Origin: Streptomyces xylophagus
Lineage (GTDB): Bacteria > Actinomycetota > Actinomycetes > Streptomycetales > Streptomycetaceae
Length of the DNA stretch: 32,154 nt
Direction: 5' to 3'
Assembly (NCBI RefSeq): GCF_000716435.1
Contig: NZ_JNWO01000055.1
Coordinates: forward strand, 1-32,154
Position 1 is the stretch's first letter; each line of letters starts with the position of its first letter. Shown here one piece after another: positions 22,109 to 30,001 of this stretch. The notes beneath the pieces were generated by a model. The model was not told where the DNA came from. It searched no databases and saw only the letters and a program-made list of their open reading frames with translations. A program made the translations under genes and the position numbers.

Positions 22109-22139
22109 GGATCGCCACCCGTAACTCAAGGAGTTGGCC

Positions 22140-22787
22140 GTGACGACCGCGATGACCCCCGTACAGCGAAAGGTGACCCGGCCGCGCGCCGACGCTTTGC
22201 GCAACCGGGAGCGGATCGTCACCGCCGCCCGCGAGATGTTCGTCGAGTTCGGCCCCGATGTGCCGCTCGACGAGATCGCCCGCCGGGCCGGCGTCGGCAA
22301 CGCCACGCTTTACCGCAACTTCCCTGACCGTGACGCCCTCGTTCGCGAGGTCGTGGTCTCGGTCATGGACCGTACGTCGGAGGCCGCCGAGCGGGCGCTC
22401 GACGAGACCGGCGACGCCTTCGCCGCTCTGGAGCGCTTCGTGCACGTGTCCGCCGACGAGCGGATCAGCGCGCTGTGCCCGATGATCGCGAGCACGTTCG
22501 ACCAGTTCCACCCGGATCTGGAAGCCGCGCGCGAGCGGGTCGAGCAGCTCATCGACGAGATCATGGACCGGGCCAGGCGGTCCGGGCAGCTCCGGCCCGA
22601 CGTGGGCGTCGGTGACCTGATGGTCGCCGTGGCCCAGCTCAGCCGGCCCCCGGCGGGCACCGGTTGCCTCAGCGCCGACCGCTTCGTACACCGACACCTG
22701 CAGCTGTTCCTGGACGGACTGCGGGCTCCGGCCCGCTCGGTCCTGCCCGGCAAGGCAGCGACGATGGAGGATCTCCGGCAGCCCTGA
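22140..22787 (+). CDS. TetR-family regulator of the adjacent efflux pump
   Basis: A 215-residue TetR protein. The HTH lies near residues 18-62 (RERIVTAAREMFVEFGPDVPLDEIARRAGVGNATLYRNFPDRDALV), and the ligand half is helical and has no specific signature. GTG at 22140 is the start: AAGGAG lies 6 bases upstream, while the TTG at 22134 would overlap it. The DHA2 efflux gene follows on the same strand after 127 bases, the common repressor-pump order. Two matching dyads upstream suggest autorepression. From memory the same pair is SCO3207/SCO3206 beside hrdD. Confidence 0.9.
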   Translation: MTTAMTPVQRKVTRPRADALRNRERIVTAAREMFVEFGPDVPLDEIARRAGVGNATLYRNFPDRDALVREVVVSVMDRTSEAAERALDETGDAFAALERFVHVSADERISALCPMIASTFDQFHPDLEAARERVEQLIDEIMDRARRSGQLRPDVGVGDLMVAVAQLSRPPAGTGCLSADRFVHRHLQLFLDGLRAPARSVLPGKAATMEDLRQP

Positions 22788-22914
22788 CCGATGAGTTCAG
22801 AGCGTCCCGCCTGTCTCAACAACAAGCTCCGGCTCCCCTCGTAGGAGATGAGCCGTCCCGAACACGTCCTTCTTCCGTATTTTTCCGTCACGAAGTCCCG
22901 AAGTGGGTACCACC

Positions 22915-24486
22915 ATGTCTGAAACAGCCCGAAGCGCTCCAGGCGCTCTCGACAAGGGCGACAAGGCTTCCGAGGCCGCCGAGCACGAAGCCCATGCCAA
23001 CCGCTGGAAAGCGCTCGCGTTCATCGCGCTCGCCCAGCTGATGGTCGTGCTGGACGCGACCATCGTGAACATCGCCCTCCCGTCCGCCCAGACCGACCTG
23101 GGCATCTCCGACGGCAACCGGCAGTGGGTCGTCACGGCCTACGCCCTCGCCTTCGGCGGACTCCTTCTCTTCGGCGGCCGCATAGCCGACCTGTGGGGGC
23201 GCAAGCGCGCCTTCGTCGTCGGCCTGACCGGCTTCGCCGCCGCGTCCGCCCTCGGCGGTGTGGCCACCACCGGCGCCATGATGTTCGGCGCCCGTGCCCT
23301 CCAGGGCGCGTTCGGCGCCCTGCTCGCGCCCGCCGCTCTCTCCCTGCTCGCCGTGATGTTCACGGACGCCAAGGAACGCGCCAAGGCGTTCGGTATCTAC
23401 GGCGCGATCGCCGGTGGCGGCGGCGCCGTCGGCTTCATCCTCGGCGGTGTGCTGACCGAGTACCTGGACTGGCGCTGGACGTTCTTCGTGAACATCCCGT
23501 TCGCGATCGTCGCCGCGCTCGGCGCGTACTTCGTCATCCGTGAGCCGGAAGGCGGCCGCAACCGCAACCCGCTCGACATCCCGGGTGTCCTGCTCTCCAC
23601 CCTCGGCCTGGTGTCTCTCGTCTACGGCTTCACCCGCGCCGAGTCCAACGGCTGGGGCGACTCCTCGACCATCGCGCTCTTCATCGCGTCGGCGGTCCTG
23701 CTGGTCTCGTTCGTCGTCGTCGAGGCGAAGGTCAAGGCCCCGCTGCTGCCGCTGCGCGTCGTCACCGACCGCAACCGCGGCGGTATCTACCTCTCGCTCG
23801 GCATCGCCATCATCGCGATGTTCGGCACGTTCCTCTTCCTCACCTACTACCTGCAGGTCGTGAAGGGCTTCTCGCCGATCAAGACCGGCTTCGCCTTCAT
23901 GCCGATGATCGTCGGCATGATGGTCGGCTCGACCCAGATCGGCACCCGCCTGATGACCCGCCTGCCGGCCCGCCTGCTCATGGGCCCCGGCTTCCTGGTC
24001 GCCGCGGTCGGCATGCTCCTGATGACGCAGCTGGAGATTGGCTCGTCGTACGCCTCGATCATCCTGCCCGCGATGCTGCTGCTCGGCCTCGGCATGGGTA
24101 CGGCGTTCATGCCGGCCATGTCGCTGGCCACCCTGGGCGTCGAGCCCCGGGACGCGGGTGTCGCCTCCGCGATGGTCAACACCTCGCAGCAGGTGGGCGG
24201 CGCCATCGGTACGGCCCTGCTGAACACGATCGCCGCCTCCGCGACGACCGCGTACATCAAGGACCACATCGCCGGTGCCGGTACGTCCAAGACCCAGCAG
24301 CAGCTCGTCCAGCTGCAGGGCCAGGTGCACGGCTACACCAACGCCATCTGGTTCGCCGTCGGCATGCTGGTGGCGGCCGCCGCGATCGTCTCGGTCCTCG
24401 TCAACGCCGGCAAGCAGGGTTCCGACCCGGTCGCCTCCGGTGACGGAGTCGAGGACGAGTTCAAGGTCCCGGTCGTCGCCCACTGA
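22915..24486 (+). CDS. EmrB/QacA-type drug efflux MFS (DHA2, 14 helices)
   Basis: A 523-residue permease with about 14 membrane segments. DHA2 signatures: LMVVLDATIVNIALPSAQTDLG (motif D1), GGRIADLWGRKR (motif A), RALQGAFGALLAPAALSLL (motif B), and GAIAGGGGAVGFILGG (motif C, the antiporter signature). It exports toxic compounds in exchange for protons. ATG at 22915 is chosen by the family N-terminus; the GTG at 22903 is in frame but adds only four residues. Co-directional with the TetR gene. A strong bidirectional terminator follows. Confidence 0.92.
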   Translation: MSETARSAPGALDKGDKASEAAEHEAHANRWKALAFIALAQLMVVLDATIVNIALPSAQTDLGISDGNRQWVVTAYALAFGGLLLFGGRIADLWGRKRAFVVGLTGFAAASALGGVATTGAMMFGARALQGAFGALLAPAALSLLAVMFTDAKERAKAFGIYGAIAGGGGAVGFILGGVLTEYLDWRWTFFVNIPFAIVAALGAYFVIREPEGGRNRNPLDIPGVLLSTLGLVSLVYGFTRAESNGWGDSSTIALFIASAVLLVSFVVVEAKVKAPLLPLRVVTDRNRGGIYLSLGIAIIAMFGTFLFLTYYLQVVKGFSPIKTGFAFMPMIVGMMVGSTQIGTRLMTRLPARLLMGPGFLVAAVGMLLMTQLEIGSSYASIILPAMLLLGLGMGTAFMPAMSLATLGVEPRDAGVASAMVNTSQQVGGAIGTALLNTIAASATTAYIKDHIAGAGTSKTQQQLVQLQGQVHGYTNAIWFAVGMLVAAAAIVSVLVNAGKQGSDPVASGDGVEDEFKVPVVAH

Positions 24487-24522
24487 CGACGCCCGACCCG
24501 GTCGTACCCCCTTCGCACCATC

Positions 24523-24557
24523 CGTACGTACGGGGAAGGGGACGCCCCGTACGTACG
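24523..24557. terminator. Bidirectional hairpin between MFS and MarR genes
   Basis: CGTACGTACGGGG (24523-24535) and CCCCGTACGTACG (24545-24557) make a perfect 13-bp stem with a 9-base loop between the converging genes. Confidence 0.8.
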
Positions 24558-24598
24558 ACTCCCAGGAACTGCCCTGGTTTCCGCCTGAGTTGAGCGGC

Positions 24599-25126
24599 TC
24601 AGCGGAGCCAGGGCAGATCCGCACCCGCTTCGTTCGGCTGAAGTCCCTCGGCGACGATCTCCATGATCTCGCCGAGGGACTTCTGCTGTTCCGGGGTGAG
24701 CCGGTCGAACAACGCCTGCCGTACGGCGGTCACATGGCCCGGCGCGGTACGGCTGAGCACCTCGTACCCCGCGTCGGTCAGCACCGCGAACTGGCCGCGC
24801 TTGTCGGAGGGACAGTCCTCCCGGCGCACCCACCCGTTCTTCTCCAGCCGCGCCACCGCGTGCGAGAGCCGGGAGCGGGTGATCTTCGCGTACATGGCCA
24901 GCTCGGTCATCCGCAGCCGCCGGCCCGGGGCCTCGGCGAGCTTGACGAGCAGGCCGTAGTAGATGTGCGGCATGCCCGCGTCCCGCTGGAGCTGGCGGTC
25001 CAGGTGGTCCTCCAGGAGGGTGCCGGCCTGCACATAGAAGCGCCAGACGCGCTGCTCCTCGGCGGTGAGCCAGCGGGGTTCGTCAGCGGGTGCCGCTTCG
25101 TCAGCGGGCGCGGGTGCCGTGTTCAT
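24599..25126 (-). CDS. MarR-family regulator
   Basis: A 175-residue winged-helix regulator: WRFYVQAGTLLEDHLDRQLQRDAGMPHIYYGLLVKL, then the recognition region MTELAMYAKITRSRLSHAVARLEKNGWVRRE and the wing SDKRGQFAVLTDAG. MarR proteins repress until a phenolic or oxidising ligand binds. ATG at 25126 with GGAG just upstream (short spacing) is chosen; the longer frame has no support. It is divergent from a DODA-type dioxygenase with 124 bases between and two similar dyads, so it probably controls that enzyme and itself. Confidence 0.9.
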   Translation of the reverse strand: MNTAPAPADEAAPADEPRWLTAEEQRVWRFYVQAGTLLEDHLDRQLQRDAGMPHIYYGLLVKLAEAPGRRLRMTELAMYAKITRSRLSHAVARLEKNGWVRREDCPSDKRGQFAVLTDAGYEVLSRTAPGHVTAVRQALFDRLTPEQQKSLGEIMEIVAEGLQPNEAGADLPWLR

Positions 25127-25150
25127 GCACTCCACTGTACGAGAGCTCTC

Positions 25151-25207
25151 CTTGAAGGTTAAACAAATGGGGCGTAAGCTCTCGCTCAGGAAGTTTGAGA
25201 GTTCAAG
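25151..25207. promoter_or_regulatory. Two MarR-like dyads and a promoter for the dioxygenase
   Basis: CTTGAAGGTTAAAC (25151-25164) and TTTGAGAGTTCAAG (25194-25207) each match the symmetric CTTGAA-NN-TTCAAG with two changes. TTGAAG (25152-25157), 17 bases, TAAGCT (25175-25180) forms a plausible plus-strand promoter overlapped by the first dyad, so a bound MarR would block it. Confidence 0.5.
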
Positions 25208-25250
25208 CATTCAGTTCGAGTGTCGAGTTCGACCCTGGGGAGTGACCGTC

Positions 25251-26054
25251 ATGTCCACCGCCGCACCGGAGCGCATGCCCGCCCTCTATCTCAGCCACGG
25301 CGCGCCGCCCCTCGCGGACGACCCGATCTGGCCCGGCGAACTCGCCGCCTGGTCCGCCGACCTCCCCCGTCCCAAGGCGATCCTCATGGTCTCCGCCCAC
25401 TGGGAGGAGGCCCCCCTCGCCCTCGGCGCGGTCGACCCGGTCCCCCTGGTCTACGACTTCTGGGGCTTCCCCGAGCACTACTACCAGGTCCGCTACGACG
25501 CCCCGGGCGCCCCCGAACTCGCCGAATCCGTACGGAAGTTGCTGCGCGCCCCGGGCATCCCCGTGCAGGACGTCCCCGACCGTGGCCTCGACCACGGCGC
25601 GTACGTCCCGCTCGTCGAGATGTTCCCGGCCGCCGACATCCCGGTCCTCCAGGTCTCGATGCCGACCCTCGACCCGGTGAAGCTGATGGAGATCGGCCGC
25701 AAGCTCGCCCCGCTGCGCGACGAGGGCGTCCTGATCGTCGGCTCCGGCTTCTTCACCCACAACCTGGCCGCACTGCGCCACACCGGCGGGGGAGTGCCCA
25801 CCTGGTCCTCCGAGTTCGACGACTGGGGCCGGCGCGCGCTGGAGGCCCGGGACTGGGACGGCCTGCTGGACTTCCTCCACAAGGCACCGGCCGGGCGCTA
25901 CGCCCACCCGCGCACCGAGCACTTCGCCCCGCTGTTCGTCACCATGGGCGCGGCGGAGGCCACCGGTGAGCTGGACACCCCGGAGGCGCTGAACCCCTCC
26001 GTGATCGACGGGTTCTGGATGGGGATGGCGAAGCGGTCGGTGCAGTTCGGCTGA
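25251..26054 (+). CDS. DODA-type (LigB superfamily) extradiol dioxygenase
   Basis: A 267-residue soluble enzyme of the class III extradiol ring-cleavage group. Conserved histidines: His16 (SHGAPP), His50 (SAHWE), His115 (DHGAYVP), His170 (FFTHN) and His224 (EHFAPL). The first two and the last are in the usual positions for metal ligands and His115 is probably catalytic. It opens catechol-like rings (4,5-DOPA type) with O2. ATG at 25251 has GGGGAG 8 bases upstream. Divergent from a MarR gene, which probably senses the aromatic substrate. Confidence 0.9.
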   Translation: MSTAAPERMPALYLSHGAPPLADDPIWPGELAAWSADLPRPKAILMVSAHWEEAPLALGAVDPVPLVYDFWGFPEHYYQVRYDAPGAPELAESVRKLLRAPGIPVQDVPDRGLDHGAYVPLVEMFPAADIPVLQVSMPTLDPVKLMEIGRKLAPLRDEGVLIVGSGFFTHNLAALRHTGGGVPTWSSEFDDWGRRALEARDWDGLLDFLHKAPAGRYAHPRTEHFAPLFVTMGAAEATGELDTPEALNPSVIDGFWMGMAKRSVQFG

Positions 26055-26101
26055 CGGCCGTAGAACCTGGGACCGAGGGCGAGACCGAGGGCCTGCGGGA
26101 G

Positions 26102-26632
26102 CTACAACTCCTTCTCGTACCAGGCGACATCCCAGTAGCGGCCGAACTTGCGGCCCACCTCCCGGTAGGTCCCCACCGGCCGGAAACCGAAGCGTTCATG
26201 CAGCCGCGTGGACGCTTCGTTGGGCTGTGCGATGCCCGCGTACGCCCGGTGGACGTCCTCGGTCGCCAGGTCCGCGAACAGGGCCTTGTAGAGCAGTGTG
26301 CCGATGCCACGGCCGGCGGCGTCCGGAGCGAGGTAGATCGTGACCTCGACCGAGGTCGAGTAGGCGGGCTTCGCCCGGTAAGGGCTGGATGTGGCGTAGC
26401 CGAGGATTCGCTGTGAGTTCCCTTGGAAGGTCCCGTCCACGGCAACCTTCAGGCGGTATGGCCCGTCTTCAGGGTGGGAGAGCAGCCAAGGGCGGCGCTC
26501 CTCCGGCGCGAAGGTGACGGTGTCGAAGGTGATCGGGGTCTCGCGTACGTAGTGGTTGTAGATGTCGGTGAGGGCGTCGAGGTCACTCTCGACTCCTGGC
26601 CTGACCTGCACCTCTGTATGTTCCGACGGCAT
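26102..26632 (-). CDS. GNAT acetyltransferase, phosphinothricin acetyltransferase-like
   Basis: A 176-residue single-domain GNAT enzyme. The N-terminal DIYNHYVRETPITFDTVTFAPEER resembles bar/PAT enzymes, which acetylate phosphinothricin or methionine sulfoximine. The acetyl-CoA loop reads APDAAGRGIGTLLYKAL. The C-terminal FGFRPVGTYREVGRKFGRYWDVAWYEK is the PAT family ending. Real substrate unknown. ATG at 26632 follows AAGGGGG. It is convergent with the dioxygenase, 47 bases between stops, without a clear terminator, and divergent from hrdD. Confidence 0.88.
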   Translation of the reverse strand: MPSEHTEVQVRPGVESDLDALTDIYNHYVRETPITFDTVTFAPEERRPWLLSHPEDGPYRLKVAVDGTFQGNSQRILGYATSSPYRAKPAYSTSVEVTIYLAPDAAGRGIGTLLYKALFADLATEDVHRAYAGIAQPNEASTRLHERFGFRPVGTYREVGRKFGRYWDVAWYEKEL

Positions 26633-26691
26633 CGTTACCCCCTTGTGGCCGGACAGGGTACTGCAAGATCAGAAAAATAGGGGAGCGGGTT

Positions 26692-26718
26692 GGGAATTCT
26701 GTCCGGATTCCAGTCGTT
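26692..26718 (+). promoter_or_regulatory. Sigma-R promoter of hrdD
   Basis: GGGAAT (26692-26697), exactly 18 bases, then GTT (26716-26718) is a full match to the Streptomyces sigma-R consensus GGGAAT-N18-GTT. Transcription would start near 26725, about 93 bases before hrdD. In S. coelicolor hrdD is a known sigma-R target. Confidence 0.8.
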
Positions 26719-26817
26719 GTTTCCATCAGATGCAGGGCACACGAGAAGAGTGCCGAGGCATCACAGGAACACCTGACGAACACCTGCTGACCGACCCACC
26801 ATCGCAAGGGAGCACGC

Positions 26818-27816
26818 ATGGCAACCCGTGCCGTCGCCCGTCGTAAGTCCGCCTCCGGCGAGACCTCCGGCGTGGCGCGCAGTGTTCGCGCCCATGGCGG
26901 CGAGATCGCCGACCGCGACCTGGTCGGCATGTATCTCGACGAAATCGCGCGTACACCGCTGCTCGACGCCGCCAAGGAAGTCGAGCTTTCACAGACCATC
27001 GAAGCGGGCGTGTTCGCGCGCCAGGTTCTCGACGGCGAGGAGACGTCCCAGGCGGACGCCAGCCGCGCCGAGCTGGAGGCCCTGGTCGCCGAGGGGGAGC
27101 GTGCCAAGGACGTCTTCATCCGGTCCAACCTCCGTCTGGTCGTGGCCGTGGCCCGCCGTTACCCCCGTAGCGGCCTGCCCCTGCTCGACCTGATCCAGGA
27201 GGGGAACGCGGGCCTGGTCCGCGCGGTCGAGAAGTTCGACTACCGCAAGGGCTTCAAGTTCTCGACGTACGCGACCTGGTGGATCCGCCAGGCCATCACC
27301 CGCTCGATCGCCGACCAGTCCCGGACCATCCGGCTCCCCGTCCACCTGGTGGAGGAGCTCGGCCGGATCCGCCGGGTGCAGCGCGAGTTCAACCGCAAGA
27401 ACGGGCGGGAGCCCGAGCACGCGGAGATCGCCGCCGAGCTGGACACGACCCCGGAGCGCGTGACGAACGTCCTGGACTGGGCGCGCGACCCGGTCTCGCT
27501 GAACATGTCGGTGGACGACGACGGCGACACGCAGTTCGGTGACCTCCTCGAGGACACCTCCGCGGTCTCGCCCGAGCAGTCCGTGATGACCCTGCTGCGC
27601 AGCGAGGAACTGGACGACCTGATCGGCCGCCTCGACCAGCGCACGGCCTCCATCATCAAGATGCGGTACGGCATGGAGGACGGCCGGGAGCGCACGCTCA
27701 CCGAGGTCGGCAAGGAGCACGGCCTGACGCGCGAGCGCATCCGCCAGATCGAGAAGCACGCACTGCTGGAACTGAAGAAGCTGGCCAGCCAGACCGGCTT
27801 CGACGCGGCGGCGTAA
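26818..27816 (+). CDS. hrdD: RNA polymerase sigma factor HrdD (group 2 sigma-70)
   Basis: A 332-residue sigma factor. Region 1.2 begins at DLVGMYLDEIARTPLL. Regions 2.1-2.4 contain RSNLRLVVAVARRYPRSGLPLLDLIQEGNAGLVRAVEKFDYRKGFKFSTYATWWIRQAI, and region 3 is RTIRLPVHLVEELGRIRRV. Region 4 ends with ERTLTEVGKEHGLTRERIRQIEKHALLELKKL. The lack of a long region 1.1 and the start MATRAVARRKSASGETSG identify HrdD rather than the principal HrdB. It redirects polymerase to promoters like those of HrdB and is dispensable in S. coelicolor. ATG at 26818 with AAGGGAG 5 bases upstream. Regulated by sigma-R as shown by the promoter. Confidence 0.9.
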   Translation: MATRAVARRKSASGETSGVARSVRAHGGEIADRDLVGMYLDEIARTPLLDAAKEVELSQTIEAGVFARQVLDGEETSQADASRAELEALVAEGERAKDVFIRSNLRLVVAVARRYPRSGLPLLDLIQEGNAGLVRAVEKFDYRKGFKFSTYATWWIRQAITRSIADQSRTIRLPVHLVEELGRIRRVQREFNRKNGREPEHAEIAAELDTTPERVTNVLDWARDPVSLNMSVDDDGDTQFGDLLEDTSAVSPEQSVMTLLRSEELDDLIGRLDQRTASIIKMRYGMEDGRERTLTEVGKEHGLTRERIRQIEKHALLELKKLASQTGFDAAA

Positions 27817-28086
27817 GCGGCCCTACGGCTCCATGTTCCGGCCGCTGGCTTCCGGCCTCCGGCCGCGGCCCGGTGGACGCGGGGGCGCGCACGAGATCGG
27901 TGCGCGCCGGACCGCGTACGCCGGGTGGCGGGAGACCGCGCGAACATGGCTGCGTACCGCCGCTTCAACCTCCTGAGCCCTGGGAACAAGACTTCAGGGC
28001 CCGGGAGTTCGGGTCCGGGGCACTGCCCCGAGACCTCCTGAGCCAAGTCCCGACGCAATCCCCCCCCGGCGCCGGGACTCTCCCAG

Positions 28087-28132
28087 CCGGGCTTCGGCGC
28101 CTGTCCCCCCAGGCGTCGAAGCCCGGTCTTTT
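28087..28132 (+). terminator. Intrinsic terminator with T-tract
   Basis: CCGGGCTTCGGCGCCTG (28087-28103) pairs with CAGGCGTCGAAGCCCGG (28110-28126) over 17 positions with one G-T wobble and a 6-base loop, followed by TCTTTT. A T-tract is uncommon in Streptomyces, making this the clearest terminator in the window. Confidence 0.88.
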
Positions 28133-28222
28133 CGCGTGTGGGGTGGTGCGTGGGGTGCGTGGGGTGCGGACATGCTGGGACGGCGGGGCACCCCGTACCT
28201 GAACCCCGGGGTGGCCCGCCGA

Positions 28223-28252
28223 ATGGCAGATTGTGCCATAGAGGCATAGCCT
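28223..28252 (+). promoter_or_regulatory. Operator dyad and leaderless -10 of the TetR gene
   Basis: ATGGCA-GATTG-TGCCAT (28223-28239) is a perfect 6-bp-arm dyad. It is followed by TAGCCT (28247-28252), which lies exactly 6 bases before the GTG start at 28259. The gene has no ribosome binding site, so transcription probably begins at the start codon, and the TetR protein could repress itself from the dyad. Confidence 0.55.
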
Positions 28253-28258
28253 GCCGGT

Positions 28259-28975
28259 GTGAGCAGCCCCACCCCAGCCTCGGATTCCCGTACCGGTTCC
28301 CCCTCCGCACCGCTCTCGCTGACCGAGCGGCGCAAGGCCGAGACCCGGATGGAGATCGCCCGGGCGGCGGCCGGACTCTTCGTCAAGCACGGGCTGCGGG
28401 GCACCCGCGCCGAGGACATCGCCCAGTCCGTCGGCATCGCCCCCCGCACTTTCTACCGCTACTTCGCCACCAAGGAAGAGGCCGTCGCCCCGCTCTACGC
28501 GGCCGGCGCCGAGCGCTGGGCGGAGGCGGTACGCGCGGCCCCGCTCGCACTGTCGGTACCGGAGGCCCTGGAACACGGGGTACGCCACACGCTCACCCCC
28601 GGGGTGGGCGTCTCCATGAACTCCTGGCCATGGCTGCGCACCCTGATCGGCCTGGCGGAATCCAGCCCCGCCCTGCGCAGGGTGTGGGCGGAGGTCTGCC
28701 TGGCCTCGGAACGAACCCTGGGCGAGGTGCTGGCGGAACGGATCACCAAGGGCGACGACACCGTCGCCGACCTGTCCCTGTCCGTGGCCTCCCCGCAGCT
28801 GCGCTTCGCCGCCGCCGTCGCAAGTGCGGCCGTACGGACGGCTGTTGAGGGGTGGGCGTCGGGGGAGGCGGAGGGACGTGCGGTGGCGGGACCGGCGGAG
28901 CTGGCACTGCGGAACCTGCGGGCGTTGCGGGACTTTCCCTGGGGGGAGTTGGGGGCGGCGCGGGGTGCGCTGTGA
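28259..28975 (+). CDS. TetR-family regulator next to hrdD
   Basis: A 238-residue TetR protein with a disordered 20-residue start. The HTH lies about residues 24-70 (RRKAETRMEIARAAAGLFVKHGLRGTRAEDIAQSVGIAPRTFYRYFATKEEAVAPL), followed by a helical ligand half (SMNSWPWLRTLIGLAESSPALRRVW). GTG at 28259 without ribosome site; see the leaderless promoter. Downstream of hrdD on the same strand but separated by a strong terminator. From memory the gene in this place in S. coelicolor is SCO3201, whose excess blocks development and antibiotics; whether this is its ortholog is inferred from position. Confidence 0.88.
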   Translation: MSSPTPASDSRTGSPSAPLSLTERRKAETRMEIARAAAGLFVKHGLRGTRAEDIAQSVGIAPRTFYRYFATKEEAVAPLYAAGAERWAEAVRAAPLALSVPEALEHGVRHTLTPGVGVSMNSWPWLRTLIGLAESSPALRRVWAEVCLASERTLGEVLAERITKGDDTVADLSLSVASPQLRFAAAVASAAVRTAVEGWASGEAEGRAVAGPAELALRNLRALRDFPWGELGAARGAL

Positions 28976-29032
28976 GCTACGGCGGGCGTGCTGTGAGGTG
29001 CGCGGGGGTGCGCTCCTGAGGTCGCTGGGGGT

Positions 29033-30001
29033 TCAGGCCCCGCCGCCCGCCCGACTGAGCCGTTGCCCCAACTCCCGTACGCACCTCGCCAGTTCCTCCG
29101 GCTCCTGCACCGTGAAATCGCACTCCAGCATGGCCAGCCGGACGGCGAGCCACCGCACCGCGTCGCCGGTCGTGGCCCGCAGGCGGCAGGTGTGTTCGTC
29201 GAGGGGCTCCGGTGTGCCGAGCCAGGCCGGGATGCGGGTCGCCATGACGTCGGCGGGGGCGGCGAACGTTATGGAGTAGTCGTAGGTCTCCTGGCGGCGG
29301 TACATCGACTGCCGCAGGTACTCCGCCGCGCTTCCCGTGGGCAGTTCGCGCGGGGTGAAGCGGGCTCCCGTCGCGAAGGGGGTGCTCACGCGGTCGACCC
29401 GGAACGTCCGCCAGTCCTCGCGGTCGAGGTCGTAGGCGACGAGATACCAGCGGCGGCCGGTCGAGACGAGTCGGTACGGTTCCGTCACGCGGCGCGACTC
29501 GGTGCCGTCCTTGGCGCGGTACGCGAAGCGCAGCCGCTCCCGGCCGGCCACCGTCGAGGCCATCACGGTGAGTGTCTCGGGGGCGATGCTCGCGCCGTCT
29601 CCGCTGGTCAGCGGGGTCGTGGCGGCCTGGAGGGTGGCGACCCGGTGCCGTAGGCGCGCGGGCAGTACCTGTTCCAGCTTCGCCAGTGCCCGTACGGACG
29701 CCTCGTCCACGCCCTCGAGCGCGTGCCCGGCGCCCGCGCGCAGCCCGACCGCGATCGCCACCGCCTCCTCGTCGTCCAGCACCAGCGGCGGCATCGCCTT
29801 GCCCGCGACGAGCCGGTAGCCGCCGTCGGAGCCGAGCGTCGCCTGCACGGGATAGCCGAGTTCGCGCAGCCGGTCGATGTCCCGCCGGACCGTGCGCCGG
29901 GAGACCCCGAGCCGGTCGGCCAGCTCGCCGCCGGGCCACTCGCGGGGCGTCTGGAGGAGGGAGAGGAGCTGGAGGAGCCGGGCCGGGGTGTCCGTCGTCA
30001 T
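29033..30001 (-). CDS. HTH (DeoR-like) regulator with WYL domain
   Basis: A 322-residue regulator. Residues 5-60 are a winged helix (RLLQLLSLLQTPREWPGGELADRLGVSRRTVRRDIDRLRELGYPV). From about 140 comes the WYL domain (RERLRFAYRAKDGTESRRVTEPYRLVSTGRRWYLVAYDLDREDWRTFRVDRV), where GRRWYLVAYD holds the W-Y-L core. Then a C-terminal WCX extension. WYL proteins often bind nucleic-acid or nucleotide ligands and control stress genes. ATG at 30001 with GGAGAG just upstream. Two mini-ORFs overlap the start. Divergent from a DHA2 efflux pump, its probable target. Confidence 0.9.
   Translation of the reverse strand: MTTDTPARLLQLLSLLQTPREWPGGELADRLGVSRRTVRRDIDRLRELGYPVQATLGSDGGYRLVAGKAMPPLVLDDEEAVAIAVGLRAGAGHALEGVDEASVRALAKLEQVLPARLRHRVATLQAATTPLTSGDGASIAPETLTVMASTVAGRERLRFAYRAKDGTESRRVTEPYRLVSTGRRWYLVAYDLDREDWRTFRVDRVSTPFATGARFTPRELPTGSAAEYLRQSMYRRQETYDYSITFAAPADVMATRIPAWLGTPEPLDEHTCRLRATTGDAVRWLAVRLAMLECDFTVQEPEELARCVRELGQRLSRAGGGA

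Larger units (their letters stand above)
27817..28258 (+). other. 442-base region with a chain of hairpins, candidate 3' RNA
   Basis: No credible protein gene is here. From 27977 the plus strand has successive stems: GCCCTG/CAGGGC (27977-28000), CGGGGCA/TGCCCCG with an outer GGTC/GACC (28012-28035), AGTCCC/GGGACT enclosing CCCGGC/GCCGGG (28046-28079), then a real terminator (28087-28132). ACCTCCTGAGCC occurs twice, near 27968 and 28033. It may be a long structured hrdD 3' UTR or a separate small RNA. After 28132 lies the TetR promoter region. Confidence 0.4.

Noticed and set aside
26060..26095. Short GACCGAGGGC repeat as a terminator
   Set aside because: It is a direct repeat, not inverted, and does not form a stem.
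26766..26790. GGAAC as a sigma-E promoter for hrdD
   Set aside because: A GGAAC is present but no matching -10 (TC-type) occurs at 15-17 bases; the sigma-R match is far better.
27946..28041. 31-codon ORF starting MAAYRRFNLL
   Set aside because: No ribosome binding site, glycine/proline/serine-rich low complexity, and it overlaps RNA hairpins; no evidence of coding.
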